From positions 6,201,001-6,265,000 of the forward strand of contig NZ_CP134771.1 in NCBI RefSeq assembly GCF_031880315.1: DNA of 64,000 nucleotides, given 5' to 3'. This stretch comes from Pseudomonas baltica. GTDB taxonomy: Bacteria > Pseudomonadota > Gammaproteobacteria > Pseudomonadales > Pseudomonadaceae. Position 1 is the stretch's first letter. Every line of letters begins with the position of its first letter. Below, one piece after another: positions 43,423-52,737 of this stretch. Below the pieces are notes generated by a model that was given only the letters and a program-made list of their open reading frames with translations, was not told the origin of the DNA and did no database searches. Made by a program: the position numbers and the translations under genes.

Positions 43423-45650
43423 GACGACGGTCTCGTACGAGTAGCGGCCGTAGGTTCGGCCTCTGCCATTGACATGCCCTTCAACGCCTGCAGGGGTATG
43501 CGCTGCGGCTGTTGCGGGAGGAGGTTGTCGGGATCGGCCTGGTTGAGCACGATGCCGAAAAACGTCGCGCCGCTGCGTTGCAGGTGCGCGATACCCTTGC
43601 GCACCAGCGATACTGCGGTGCTATCGGCTTTGATCACGTAGATCACACCGTCGGCCTGATGGGCGAGCAAGGCGCTGTCGCTGACCGAAAGCGTCGAAGG
43701 CGAGTCGATGATCACCCGATCGTAGCGAACGGCCCACTGCGCCAGCAGCTCGGCAAAGCGCGTGCTGGTCAGTATGGCCTGCGGATCGTGAGGCGACGTC
43801 CCTGCCGCGATCACGTCGATGTTGCCGTCGCGATGCAGACATTCGGAAACCAGCGCACGATCCGCCACCAGGTCGGCAAGGCCAGGTTGGCGGGGGTTCA
43901 TCCCCAGTCGCTCGGCCAGCGCGGGGCGCCGCAAGTCGGCTTCGATCAGCAATACTTTTTGCAGCTTGCTCAACGCGAAAGCCATATTGGCGGCAACGGT
44001 GCTTTTGCCTTCCCCAGGTATGGATGACGTCACCAGCAGCACTCGGCTGTCGAGATGGCGGTCGGTCAGCGTTACGCAAGTGCGCAAGGTGCGAATACCT
44101 TCACAGAACCCAGGGTCCTGGTCGCGCTCGAAGCAATATTCAGCGGTGCGTCTGGCGCGGCGGGCGATGCGCGGCAGCACGCTCCAGAGCGGCAGATCAA
44201 TCTTGCCCGTGAGGTCTGCGGCGGTATTGAAGGTCTGATGCAGCCGCCCGCGCAGCAGCGCCCATGCGGTGCCCAGCATCAGCGCCAGGAGCGCTGCGGT
44301 GAACAGCACGGTGGCCTTGCGCGGGCCGCTCGGTTGAGTGCTCAGGGCTGCGTCAATGACGCGAACGTTGCGCACGTCGACGTTCTTGCCGGCTTCGGTT
44401 TCCCGCAATTGACGATCGAACGCGTTGTACGTGTTGCGATCGTTGTCGACGGCACGGCTCAGCGCCTGCAACTCGAATGATTCTCGGGAGGCGGTTTGCA
44501 GTTGGGCCTTGCTGGCATCTACGGCATCACGCAGCGCACTTTCATTGGCCAGCGCGAGTTGGTAGTCGTTAGTGATACCGGCGCACACCTGGGCCACTCG
44601 GCTGCGCAAGCTGGCGTTCGCCGTGCTCAGCTCGGCCTGAGCGGCCAACAGCGCAGGATGGGCGCTGGCATAGCGGGCACTGAGTTGCTGGACCTTGGCA
44701 TCGGCTTTGGCCTGAGCAGTCTTGAGCTCCTGTACCAACGTGTCGGCAAGTACGGCAGGGACGTTGGCGAGTTGCTGCCAGTCCTGCGCGGGGATCGCCT
44801 GCAGCTGGCGGTATTGGCTCTCGGCCTCGGCGCGCTGGCGGCGTGCGTCGATCAGATGTTCGGTGTTGAGCGTGAAGTCATTCAGGCCCTGGGTATTGGA
44901 ACCGTCGATGTCGGTCAAATGGTGCGCTTCGCGATACGCTTGCAGGCGCGCTTCGGAGGCTTGCAACGAGTCACGCAGTTCGGCCATGCGGCCCTTCATC
45001 CATTGGCTGGAACCGGATGCGGCGCTTTGGTGCAGCTGTTGCAGGCGCTGCACGTAACCTCGGGCCAAGGCATTGGCGACGGTGGCGGCGAGTTGTGGAT
45101 CCTGCAACGTGACGTCGATCGACAGGACGCGGCTTTCACCGGTGATGGCGACCGTGGTTCGATCCATCAGCAATTCGACTGCCTTGGCGAAGGCCTTCGC
45201 ATCCCGTGCATCTGCATCGCCTGAATTCACCGGGCCGAGCCTGGGGCCCTGCACGGCGGTGCGCAGGCGCGTGGCCCAGGTTTGTTGCTGGCGGATATCA
45301 AACAGCGGGTGGGTAGCGAGATTCAGCTCGCGGACCACGCTTTCTGCGACCCCTCTGCTCTGGATCAGGCTGACCTGCGTCTGCAGCATTTCTTCCGACC
45401 GCGCCGCTGACTCATGGGCCTGGGCTGCGAGCCAGGGCTTGGACGCCAGGGGTTGGACCAACAGCGTGGCGCGTGCAGTGTAAAGCGGATCAATAGCGAC
45501 GATCAGCAGACTGGCGCAGGCCAGGAACGCCAGTAGCAGGGCGCCGATCGCCGTCCTGCGTGAGCGCACCGCTCGCCAGGTCTTGCCCAGGTCGATGTAG
45601 TCCGGATGGGCGGTGGAGGTTGCAAAGCGCGAGACCGGTCTATTGGCCAT
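43419..45650 (-). CDS. Polysaccharide co-polymerase (Wzc/GumC-like), divergent copy without tyrosine tail
   Basis: A 743-residue PCP-2a protein with the same architecture as the other two copies. Wzz domain, helices near 38-55 and 445-465, coiled-coil region (LNTEHLIDARRQRAEAESQY) and a kinase-like domain with Walker A SSIPGEGKSTVAANMA (about 545). Differences stand out. Walker A' reads LLIEADLRRP, with Glu for the usual Asp. Walker B reads VIIDSPS instead of DTPP. The C-terminus ends MAEAEPTAATRTRPSS with no tyrosine cluster. It may assemble with the other copies or act without autophosphorylation. It overlaps the flippase gene by 11 bases. Confidence 0.88.
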   Translation of the reverse strand: MANRPVSRFATSTAHPDYIDLGKTWRAVRSRRTAIGALLLAFLACASLLIVAIDPLYTARATLLVQPLASKPWLAAQAHESAARSEEMLQTQVSLIQSRGVAESVVRELNLATHPLFDIRQQQTWATRLRTAVQGPRLGPVNSGDADARDAKAFAKAVELLMDRTTVAITGESRVLSIDVTLQDPQLAATVANALARGYVQRLQQLHQSAASGSSQWMKGRMAELRDSLQASEARLQAYREAHHLTDIDGSNTQGLNDFTLNTEHLIDARRQRAEAESQYRQLQAIPAQDWQQLANVPAVLADTLVQELKTAQAKADAKVQQLSARYASAHPALLAAQAELSTANASLRSRVAQVCAGITNDYQLALANESALRDAVDASKAQLQTASRESFELQALSRAVDNDRNTYNAFDRQLRETEAGKNVDVRNVRVIDAALSTQPSGPRKATVLFTAALLALMLGTAWALLRGRLHQTFNTAADLTGKIDLPLWSVLPRIARRARRTAEYCFERDQDPGFCEGIRTLRTCVTLTDRHLDSRVLLVTSSIPGEGKSTVAANMAFALSKLQKVLLIEADLRRPALAERLGMNPRQPGLADLVADRALVSECLHRDGNIDVIAAGTSPHDPQAILTSTRFAELLAQWAVRYDRVIIDSPSTLSVSDSALLAHQADGVIYVIKADSTAVSLVRKGIAHLQRSGATFFGIVLNQADPDNLLPQQPQRIPLQALKGMSMAEAEPTAATRTRPSS

Positions 45651-47010
45651 CCTTGCACCTCGAGCGGTCCAGGCGGCGTGCTTCGTGCAATACCATGGCG
45701 ATGACGAAAAGGCTGATCACGCTATTGGCTGCACCATACGCAATCACTACCCCGACCGGGCTTTGATACAACGCCGCGCCTGCCAGTGCTGCGGCGATAC
45801 GCAGGGCAGTACTGGCGACTTCGACTGCCAGATACCGGCCCTGCAGGTTCAGCGCTGGGATCGATACCGTGCAGGGGCGTGCGGTAAAGCCGATGAACTC
45901 CGCCAGTGCCAGCCAGCGGGCGAACTCGCCGGCCTGCTCCCATGGCGCACCGAATGCAATGACGAACATCTGCGGGCCGAACAGCATCAACGCGCCGAAC
46001 GGCAGCAGGCCGATCAGTCCAAGCCCTGCGACGCCCTTGGCCAGCAGCGGCAGCAAGCGTTCGCCGGCATGGATGGCCTTGATCACCCGCGGATAGTAAA
46101 CGTCGCCCACCGATTTACCCATGAGGTTGGTGGGCATGCTCAGCACCTGTGCACACAGGGCGAAGAAACCTGCCGGGATGGCCCCGAACGAGGCCGCCAG
46201 GACCAAGGTCGGCATGTTGTAGCCCAGCGCATTGATCAGCACTTGTGGGGCGCGGAACAGTGGGAAGTCGCTGTAGCGCTTGATCAGCGATCTACTGTCC
46301 TCGATCGCTGCCTCTTCGACCTCTGGTGCGGCCGCGGCGGGGTGCGCGGCTTTGCCTTTGCTCAAGCCCATGGCGCCCAGTAGCACTGACGCATACATGG
46401 CGTGATATAGCGCCGTGGTGATCACCAGCACGGGTGCCGACGCGCTGACGAGGCCCGCCAGACTGCGCATCGAGTTGTAGCACAGGGCGTGCACGGTAGC
46501 GCCGCCTGCGGTGAGGCTGAAGCGCTGCTCGCGGTAAAGCCATTGCTGAGTGATCTCGAGCACCGCGCCGCTGAACATCGCCAGGGGCAACAACATCAGA
46601 TAGGGCGCGAGGATGCCGAAGCCGGTGAGGTCAGCCAGCGCGCTACCCCAGAAGAACAGTACGACGCCCAAGGCTACCGCTATCGCCAACGCCACCATCA
46701 ACGAAAGACGCACCAGAGCCTTGGCATCGGATACCCGCCGGGGCAGGGCGATCGCCATCGGCCAGGTCAGGGCGGCCACGGGAATCAGGACCATGCTGAT
46801 GCTCGAAAAGGTGCCCAGCACCCCGAACGCGTCAGGACCGTAGATACGCATGACGATCGGAATCATCGCCAGGTTGATGGCTTGTGCAAATGCGGTGCCC
46901 GAGACTGCCGTCAGGATCTGCCGGAACAGCGGGCTTTGCCGGGCTTTGGCGAGCCATTGGCGCAGGCTGAGTGAATCAGTCGCAACGCCAGACAACTGGG
47001 GATCAGCCAT
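45640..47010 (-). CDS. Polysaccharide flippase, Wzx-like (unit C)
   Basis: A 456-residue membrane protein with about 12-14 helices: SGTAFAQAINLAMIPIVMRIYGPDAFGVLG at the start, ITQQWLYREQRF in the middle, and a hydrophilic loop around residue 230 (PEVEEAAIEDSRSLIKRYSDF). It belongs to the MOP flippase superfamily. It should flip a lipid-linked repeat unit or intermediate. It is not closely similar to the unit B flippase. ATG 47010 is chosen as the first start after the fcl stop (47021); a longer frame would overlap fcl. Confidence 0.85.
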   Translation of the reverse strand: MADPQLSGVATDSLSLRQWLAKARQSPLFRQILTAVSGTAFAQAINLAMIPIVMRIYGPDAFGVLGTFSSISMVLIPVAALTWPMAIALPRRVSDAKALVRLSLMVALAIAVALGVVLFFWGSALADLTGFGILAPYLMLLPLAMFSGAVLEITQQWLYREQRFSLTAGGATVHALCYNSMRSLAGLVSASAPVLVITTALYHAMYASVLLGAMGLSKGKAAHPAAAAPEVEEAAIEDSRSLIKRYSDFPLFRAPQVLINALGYNMPTLVLAASFGAIPAGFFALCAQVLSMPTNLMGKSVGDVYYPRVIKAIHAGERLLPLLAKGVAGLGLIGLLPFGALMLFGPQMFVIAFGAPWEQAGEFARWLALAEFIGFTARPCTVSIPALNLQGRYLAVEVASTALRIAAALAGAALYQSPVGVVIAYGAANSVISLFVIAMVLHEARRLDRSRCKDGQ

Positions 47011-47020
47011 AGATGTGTAC

Positions 47021-47986
47021 TCAGCCTCGGGCGTGTTGCTGGTTGTCCACGAACCATTGATAGGCATCGCGCAAGCCGTCCTCGAGGCTGATGCGTGCAG
47101 CCCAGCCCAGCGACGTCAGGCGTGAAACATCCATCAGTTTGCGGGGTGTGCCATCCGGTTTGCTGCTGTCGAAACTCAGCCGTCCGGTGTACTCGGTCAC
47201 CCGTACAAGGGTTTGCGCGAGTTCGCGGATGGTGCAATCGACACCGGTACCGACGTTGATGTGCGAGAGCATTGGCGAGGTGTGGGCATCGTAGGTGACG
47301 CGATCGAGGTTCATCACATGGACGCTGGCCGCAGCCATGTCGTCGACGTGCAGGAATTCACGCATCGGGTTGCCACTGCCCCAGATCACCACTTCCTCGT
47401 CGCCGCGTTGCGTCGCTTCATGAAAACGACGCAGCAGAGCGGGAATGACATGGCTGTTTTCGGGGTGATAATTGTCGTGCGGCCCGTACAGATTGGTCGG
47501 CATCACGCTGCGATAATCGCGACCGTACTGACGGTTGTAGCTTTCGCACAGTTTGATCCCGGCGATCTTCGCCACGGCATAGGGCTCGTTGCTGGATTCC
47601 AGTACGCCGGTCAGCAGCGCATCTTCACGCATAGGCTGCGGGACATCGCGCGGATAGATGCACGAGGAGCCGAGGAACAGCAGTTTGTCCACGCCGTGGC
47701 GGTGGGCGGCCTGGATCACGTTGGCCTCGATCATCAGGTTCTGGTAGATGAACTCGGCCGGGAACGTATTGTTCGCGTGGATGCCACCGACCTTGGCGGA
47801 GGCCAGATAAACCTGATCGATACGCTCGGCCGCGAAGAACGCCTCGACATCGGCCTGGTTTATCAGGTCGAGCTCAGCGTGGGTGCGAGTGATCAGTTCG
47901 ATCGGTTGCTGTTCGAGCTGACGCACGATGGCCGTACCGACCATCCCGCGGTGACCCGCGACGAATACGCGTGGACGTTGCTGCAT
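47021..47986 (-). CDS. fcl: GDP-L-fucose synthase
   Basis: A 321-residue short-chain dehydrogenase/epimerase. NADP-binding [19 protein letters not shown], the catalytic Ser in [35 protein letters not shown] with the catalytic Tyr and Lys, and [20 protein letters not shown] are all present. It converts GDP-4-keto-6-deoxy-mannose to GDP-L-fucose (epimerase-reductase). It follows gmd by 78 bases, the standard order. Its presence shows that this cluster supplies fucose, a sugar absent from xanthan. Confidence 0.95.
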   Translation of the reverse strand: MQQRPRVFVAGHRGMVGTAIVRQLEQQPIELITRTHAELDLINQADVEAFFAAERIDQVYLASAKVGGIHANNTFPAEFIYQNLMIEANVIQAAHRHGVDKLLFLGSSCIYPRDVPQPMREDALLTGVLESSNEPYAVAKIAGIKLCESYNRQYGRDYRSVMPTNLYGPHDNYHPENSHVIPALLRRFHEATQRGDEEVVIWGSGNPMREFLHVDDMAAASVHVMNLDRVTYDAHTSPMLSHINVGTGVDCTIRELAQTLVRVTEYTGRLSFDSSKPDGTPRKLMDVSRLTSLGWAARISLEDGLRDAYQWFVDNQQHARG

Positions 47987-48064
47987 CAGGTATTCTCCTG
48001 CAAAAAAAGGGCAGAGCGCTGTCGCCGGGCACCCATCATGGGGGCCGGCAACCGGTCACATGGA

Positions 48065-49186
48065 TTATTCGACGGACACCAGCATCTCGTGACCATGCAG
48101 CTTGAGCAGTGCGTGGCGTTGGGCGATCTTGAGATCCTCGCGGACCATCTCCGCGCACATCTCCTGCGCGGTGACTTCCGGCACCCAACCCAGCAGGCGC
48201 TTGGCCTTGCTCGGATCGCCCAGCAGGCTTTCGACCTCGGCCGGGCGGAAATAACGCGGATCGACGCGCACCAGTGTATCGCCGACCTTCAGGGCCGGCG
48301 CCATGTCGCCGTCTATGCGTTCGACGATGGCTTGCTCATCGATGCCCGTGCCTTCGAAACGCAGGGTAATGCCCAACCCGGCAGCGGCCCAGCCGATGAA
48401 TTCGCGGACGGAGTACTGCACGCCGGTGGCAATCACGAAGTCGTCCGGCTGCTCCTGTTGCAGCATCATCCACTGCATGCGCACGTAATCCTTGGCGTGG
48501 CCCCAATCGCGCAGCGAATCCATGTTGCCCATGTACAGGCACGGCTCCAGCCCCTGGGCCATGTTGGCCATGCCGCGAGTGATCTTGCGCGTCACGAAGG
48601 TTTCCCCACGGCGCGGAGATTCATGGTTGAACAGAATGCCGTTGCACGCGTACATCCCGTAGGCTTCGCGGTAGTTGACGGTCATCCAGTAGGCATAGAG
48701 CTTGGCCACTGCATAGGGCGAGCGGGGGTAGAAGGGCGTGGTTTCTTTTTGCGGGGTTTCCTGCACCAAGCCGTAGAGCTCAGAGGTGGACGCCTGGTAG
48801 AAGCGCGTTTTTTTCTCCAGGCCCAGCAGGCGAATGGCTTCGAGCAGACGCAATGTCCCCATGGCATCGACGTCCGCCGTGTATTCAGGCGCCTCGAAAC
48901 TCACGGCAACGTGGGACTGGGCACCCAGGTTGTACACCTCGTCCGGCTGGATCTGTTGCATCAGGCGGGTGAGGTTGGAGGAGTCCGACAAGTCACCGTA
49001 GTGGAGAACGAAATTGGCATTCTCCTGGTGGCGATCCTGATAGATGTGGTCCACGCGTTGAGTATTGAACGACGAGGCACGGCGTTTGATCCCGTGAACT
49101 TCATAACCTTTTTCCAGCAGCAGCTCCGCCAGGTAGGAACCGTCCTGACCTGTGATGCCGGTGATCAACGCGCGTTTTTTGTCCAT
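48065..49186 (-). CDS. gmd: GDP-mannose 4,6-dehydratase
   Basis: A 373-residue enzyme with the family start [32 protein letters not shown], the [15 protein letters not shown] catalytic segment, [20 protein letters not shown] (Tyr and Lys) and [18 protein letters not shown]. It makes GDP-4-keto-6-deoxy-D-mannose, the precursor of GDP-fucose and GDP-rhamnose. Length matches E. coli Gmd (373). ATG 49186 is the family start. Because GDP-mannose is also the donor for GumH in unit B, the two units draw on one pool. Confidence 0.96.
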   Translation of the reverse strand: MDKKRALITGITGQDGSYLAELLLEKGYEVHGIKRRASSFNTQRVDHIYQDRHQENANFVLHYGDLSDSSNLTRLMQQIQPDEVYNLGAQSHVAVSFEAPEYTADVDAMGTLRLLEAIRLLGLEKKTRFYQASTSELYGLVQETPQKETTPFYPRSPYAVAKLYAYWMTVNYREAYGMYACNGILFNHESPRRGETFVTRKITRGMANMAQGLEPCLYMGNMDSLRDWGHAKDYVRMQWMMLQQEQPDDFVIATGVQYSVREFIGWAAAGLGITLRFEGTGIDEQAIVERIDGDMAPALKVGDTLVRVDPRYFRPAEVESLLGDPSKAKRLLGWVPEVTAQEMCAEMVREDLKIAQRHALLKLHGHEMLVSVE

Positions 49187-49295
49187 GAGTCTGTACCTGC
49201 TCCGGATGAGCATGAAAAGGAGTAGTCCACGGGCAGTCGCCAGTGGCTTGATCAATAGGCCAAGTGGATAGGGCGCCTGGGCAGGCGCCGGTCAT

Positions 49296-51545
49296 TCATG
49301 TCGCAGAATGGGAGGGCGTCTGGCTGTAACCGTGATAGTCGTAATACCCGTCGAAGCGGTTGCCAAACTTGCTGGCTTTGCCGATATCCACCTGGTTGAT
49401 CACGATGCCGCGCACCGGAGCACGGTGCTGCAGCAATTGGCCGACGCCTTTCTCGGCGAGCGAGATGGAAGTCGACGCCGACTTGACGACATAGAGCACC
49501 GACTGCGCCAGCGTTGCCAGCACTTTGGAGTCGCTGACCGCCTGGGTTGGCGAGGTATCGATGATGATTCGGGTGTAGCGTCCCTTGAGCGCTTCGAGCG
49601 CTTGCGCGAAGCGTGGCGAGGACAGCAGCTCCAGCGGCCGATCAGTCGCGGAGCCGGCGCAGATCACATCGATACTGTCGATGGTGGTCACGCATTTTTC
49701 GAACGTCTCGGTGCCATTGATCAAGTTGGACAGCCCTGGCGCGTTGGTCGGCAGACCCAAGGCCTTGGCCAGGGCAGGGCGGCGCAAGTCGGCGTCGATG
49801 AGCAGGACTTTCTCCATCTGACCCAACGCTTGTGCAAGGTTGATGGAGACGGTGGTCTTGCCTTCGCCCGGTACCGATGAAGTGATCACGATGACTTGCT
49901 GTGGCTTTTCGTAGCCGCTCAACATGACATTGGTACGGATAGTCCGGATCGATTCGTTGAAGCGGGTGTAGCGACCGTGATTGAACATCTTCGCCAGCTG
50001 CTTGCGATCACGACGACCCACCAGCGGCAGAATACCGACTACAGGAATATTCAGGTGCTCTTCGACCTGTTCGACGCTTTGGAATGTGTTGTTCAACGCG
50101 TCGATCAGCAACGCGACGGCCGCGCCAATGACCAAGCCCATGAGAATGGCGAACGCAACGATCAGCGACTTGCGCGGCTTGATGGGATCGGACGGCGCCA
50201 TGGCGGCATCGACGATGCGCGTATTGCTGCTGTTGATGTCGGCAGTCGCGGTCGTTTCCTTGATGCGAGTCACGAACGTGTCGTAAAGAGAGCGGTTGCT
50301 GTCGACTTCGCGTTGCAGTTCCTGAAGCTTGAATTCCTTGCGGGAAATGTCCTGGATCTGCGACTTGTTGGTATTTACCGACGCTTGCAGCGAGCCTTCG
50401 TTGGCAGCGGCCAGTTGATACGTGCGTTCGATGCCGGCGGCGACTTGTTCGACCTGGGCCTTGAGGCTGGCCGACGCTGCGTTCAGCTCGGAGCGTGCGG
50501 CGTCCATGGCTGGGTGACGAGCACCGTAGCGGCTGGACAGTTCATCGACCTTGGCCTGGGCTTTGGCCTGTTGGGCCTTGAATTGCTGGACCACCGGATC
50601 TGCCAGTACGGCAGGTACGCTGGCCAGCTGTTCCCAGCCACCTTTGCCCATCGCCTGCACTTGACGGTATTGGCTTTGCGCTTCGGCGCGGGCACGGCGC
50701 GCGTCGATCATGCGTTCGCTGGTCATCGACAGTTCAGTGGCGCTGATGGTGCCTACGCCTTTGACGTCAACCAGGTTTTCCGATTCGCGATAGGCCTGCA
50801 GCCGCGCTTCAGATTGCTTGAGTTTGTCACCCAGCTCGCCAAGTCGGCCGTTCATCCAGTTCGTGGCGGTTTCCGAGGAGCCAATACTGGTTTTCAGTTG
50901 GGTCTCGATAAAACCCTTGGCCAGGGCGTTGGCGGCCGCGGCGGCCATCTGTGGGTCGTTGAGATCGACCTGCAGCTTGGCAAGCTGGCTTTTGCCCTGT
51001 GGCTCGAGGCTGATCTGGTCCATGAACGCGCGAGTGGTCGCGGCCAGGCGTTGCTCATCGTTGAGTTCTGGGCCGCCCTTGAGTTTCAGCATTACGGAGG
51101 CCGGCACGAAGCGCTCCAGGCCGGCTGCGGTCAGCCAATGGCCCAGGGTCATCGCGAAAGAGGATTTTTGCCGGGCGTCGAATTGCGGGCTGTGGGTCAG
51201 GTTCAGCTCCTGAACCACACGTTCGGCCAGCGAACGGGATTTCAGCAGCTCGAACTGGGTTTCCATGTACTGGCTGGTGGTGCTGTCTGCGGCAATGGTG
51301 TTGTCGAATGAAATCGGCTTGGCGCCTTTTTCGTCGATCATCATCGACACTTGCGCGCGATACACCGGCGTCATCGCGAACGATGCGACCAGTGCAGCGA
51401 CTGTCACGACGCCCGTAAAGCCTAGAATCGCCGCCTTGCGGTGCCAGATACTGCGCCAGAGCTTCAACAGCTCCATGTCGTCTTCACTCTTTTCCCGAGG
51501 CAGGACCTGCGGATATGTAACTGCAACCGGGAGGTTATTTTCCAT
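49296..51545 (-). CDS. Polysaccharide co-polymerase / tyrosine autokinase (Wzc, GumC-like), copy 2
   Basis: A 749-residue PCP-2a/BY-kinase very similar to the copy at 37974-40217. Shared segments are ISATELSMTSERMIDARRAR, QIQDISRKEFKLQ and LQREVDSNR. Walker A SSVPGEGKTTVSINLAQALG is near residue 558, Walker A' is LLIDADLRRP, Walker B is RIIIDTSP, and the C-terminal tyrosine cluster is FDGYYDYHGY. Two membrane helices flank the periplasmic coiled coil. It pairs with the OPX gene 89 bases upstream. The OPX-PCP pair as a block is duplicated between units B and C. Confidence 0.92.
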   Translation of the reverse strand: MENNLPVAVTYPQVLPREKSEDDMELLKLWRSIWHRKAAILGFTGVVTVAALVASFAMTPVYRAQVSMMIDEKGAKPISFDNTIAADSTTSQYMETQFELLKSRSLAERVVQELNLTHSPQFDARQKSSFAMTLGHWLTAAGLERFVPASVMLKLKGGPELNDEQRLAATTRAFMDQISLEPQGKSQLAKLQVDLNDPQMAAAAANALAKGFIETQLKTSIGSSETATNWMNGRLGELGDKLKQSEARLQAYRESENLVDVKGVGTISATELSMTSERMIDARRARAEAQSQYRQVQAMGKGGWEQLASVPAVLADPVVQQFKAQQAKAQAKVDELSSRYGARHPAMDAARSELNAASASLKAQVEQVAAGIERTYQLAAANEGSLQASVNTNKSQIQDISRKEFKLQELQREVDSNRSLYDTFVTRIKETTATADINSSNTRIVDAAMAPSDPIKPRKSLIVAFAILMGLVIGAAVALLIDALNNTFQSVEQVEEHLNIPVVGILPLVGRRDRKQLAKMFNHGRYTRFNESIRTIRTNVMLSGYEKPQQVIVITSSVPGEGKTTVSINLAQALGQMEKVLLIDADLRRPALAKALGLPTNAPGLSNLINGTETFEKCVTTIDSIDVICAGSATDRPLELLSSPRFAQALEALKGRYTRIIIDTSPTQAVSDSKVLATLAQSVLYVVKSASTSISLAEKGVGQLLQHRAPVRGIVINQVDIGKASKFGNRFDGYYDYHGYSQTPSHSAT

Positions 51546-51634
51546 TATGGCTAACTCTGAGAAAGGTGAATACGCGCGCGCGGGCTGAAGAGCACGCTAT
51601 CGTCGGGCAGCAATGAAGTGGGCGGCGGGCTTGC

Positions 51635-52183
51635 TTAAAAGAAGCCTTCAGCAACAGTGATGGTGTCGCCTGGTTTGATCACCGCATCCAGATTGGCTTT
51701 TTCCTTGCCTTTTTCCGGACTGGCGTCGCGCACGATGGTGATCTTGTTTTCCGATGCTCGTTCGGTGAATCCACCGGCCAGTGCGACGGCACGGCGCAGC
51801 GTCAGACCTGGCTGGAAGGGGTACCCGCCCGGCGTCTTGACCTCGCCGCTGATATAGAACGAGCGGTATTCGAGCACGCTGACGGAGACACGCGGGTTGA
51901 CCAGGTAATCACCCTTGAGCTTGCTGACCAGCAACTGTTCGATTTCGGCTGCGGTGTGTCCACGCGCCTGAACCTCGCCAATGAAGGGATACGAAAATGT
52001 CCCGGCATCGGTCAGGCGCAGTTGTTTAACACTGAGGTCGGGCTCGCCGAAGACATTGACGCTGATGACATCGCCAGAGCCTAACTTGTACTCGGCGTTG
52101 CCTTCAGCGCTCGCGTTTTGAGCAAGAAGGAGCAGTGCGGCGACGCAAACACTGTGCAGGGTGCGAATAATCATGGTGAACAC
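51635..52183 (-). CDS. Short polysaccharide export (OPX) protein, Wza/GumB-like, copy 2
   Basis: A 182-residue paralogue of the unit B OPX protein. Signal peptide (SVCVAALLLLAQNASA), poly-export domain (YKLGSGDVISVNVFGEPDLS, GTFSYPFIGEVQARGHTAAE), one SLBB domain (YRSFYISGEVKTPGGYPFQP) and the same ending GDTITVAEGFF. It lacks a lipobox and the Wza C-terminal helix. It is the first gene of unit C, with ops-like element C about 50 bases upstream. The start could be ATG 52183 or ATG 52174. Confidence 0.9.
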   Translation of the reverse strand: MFTMIIRTLHSVCVAALLLLAQNASAEGNAEYKLGSGDVISVNVFGEPDLSVKQLRLTDAGTFSYPFIGEVQARGHTAAEIEQLLVSKLKGDYLVNPRVSVSVLEYRSFYISGEVKTPGGYPFQPGLTLRRAVALAGGFTERASENKITIVRDASPEKGKEKANLDAVIKPGDTITVAEGFF

Positions 52184-52233
52184 TCACTGTTATAGAGAGG
52201 CAAGGCATAGGGCGGCGACGGCTTTGTTGAGAA

Positions 52234-52270
52234 GCGCTACCGCTCCAAGATTTATCGCCAGATCTTGAAA
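52234..52270 (-). promoter_or_regulatory. ops/JUMPstart-like element C
   Basis: On the minus strand the core is AGCGGTAGCGC (52234-52244), two mismatches from the ops consensus. It is preceded by TCAAGATCTGGCGATAAATC and TTGG, nearly identical to the sequence before element B. A 6-bp stem CAAGAT/ATCTTG lies directly before the core. Confidence 0.65.
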
Positions 52271-52597
52271 GCTTTATTGCAACTGGCACCGCGCTACATT
52301 CGATCCGAGGAAATGTCCGGCGGGTCGAACAGGCGTTGTGACAGGCAGTTGTTGTTTGTTGTGCGACCGCTGTTCTAGGGCAGCGTTTTATGACGAGGGC
52401 TTGATTTCATTCGCGTCCGGTTATTGACGCCGGCCTTGGGGGAAGGCAAAAGGCTATCCCCTTTTTCTGAATACTAGGGATGGAGCAAAGGCTTGGCAAG
52501 CGGCCACTGTAAAAATTACGAGGAAAAATACAGGTGTGCCGAAAGCTGGATAAAAACCAATTAAATCAAATACTTGTATGTATTTTTATTATGTCGT

Positions 52598-52656
52598 CAT
52601 AAACGCCTTGCAGGGGTGTTTGCCGTTTAAATGACGGCAAATGCTTGGCGTTTATG
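52598..52656. repeat. Nested double inverted repeat
   Basis: The outer arms CATAAACGCC (52598-52607) and GGCGTTTATG (52647-52656) are a perfect 10-bp inverted repeat. The inner arms TTTGCCGT (52619-52626) and ACGGCAAA (52634-52641) form a perfect 8-bp stem with a 7-base loop. The element lies about 80 bases after the stop of the beta-barrel gene. It may terminate unit D, but no strong U-tract follows on the minus strand. Confidence 0.7.
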
Positions 52657-52737
52657 TGAGGTCAATTTACGGCCGGTGTAAAAATGACTTTTATTCGAGT
52701 TGCCGGATAAGCCAAATTTCCGGCTGTGCCCTGGTAG

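Larger units (their letters stand above)
52184..52737 (-). other. Promoter and leader region of unit C
   Basis: No gene recognised in 554 bases. It contains ops-like element C (52234-52270), a markedly AT-rich block (about 52500-52600) and a nested hairpin (52598-52656) close to the end of the beta-barrel gene. Transcription of unit C should start on the minus strand within this stretch. Confidence 0.5.

Noticed and set aside
46672..46680. GCGGTAGCC on the minus strand, resembling the ops core
   Set aside because: It lies inside the unit C flippase coding sequence, lacks the GG start and the conserved flanks, and heads no transcription unit.
47213..49225. 670-codon open frame on the plus strand opposite fcl and gmd
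   Set aside because: It is the antisense shadow of two certain genes; high-GC Pseudomonas DNA gives long antisense frames, and its translation is His/Gly/Val-rich with no motifs.
49896..51311. 471-codon plus-strand frame opposite the Wzc copy 2 gene
   Set aside because: Antisense of a clear PCP/tyrosine kinase; similar antisense frames occur opposite the other PCP genes.
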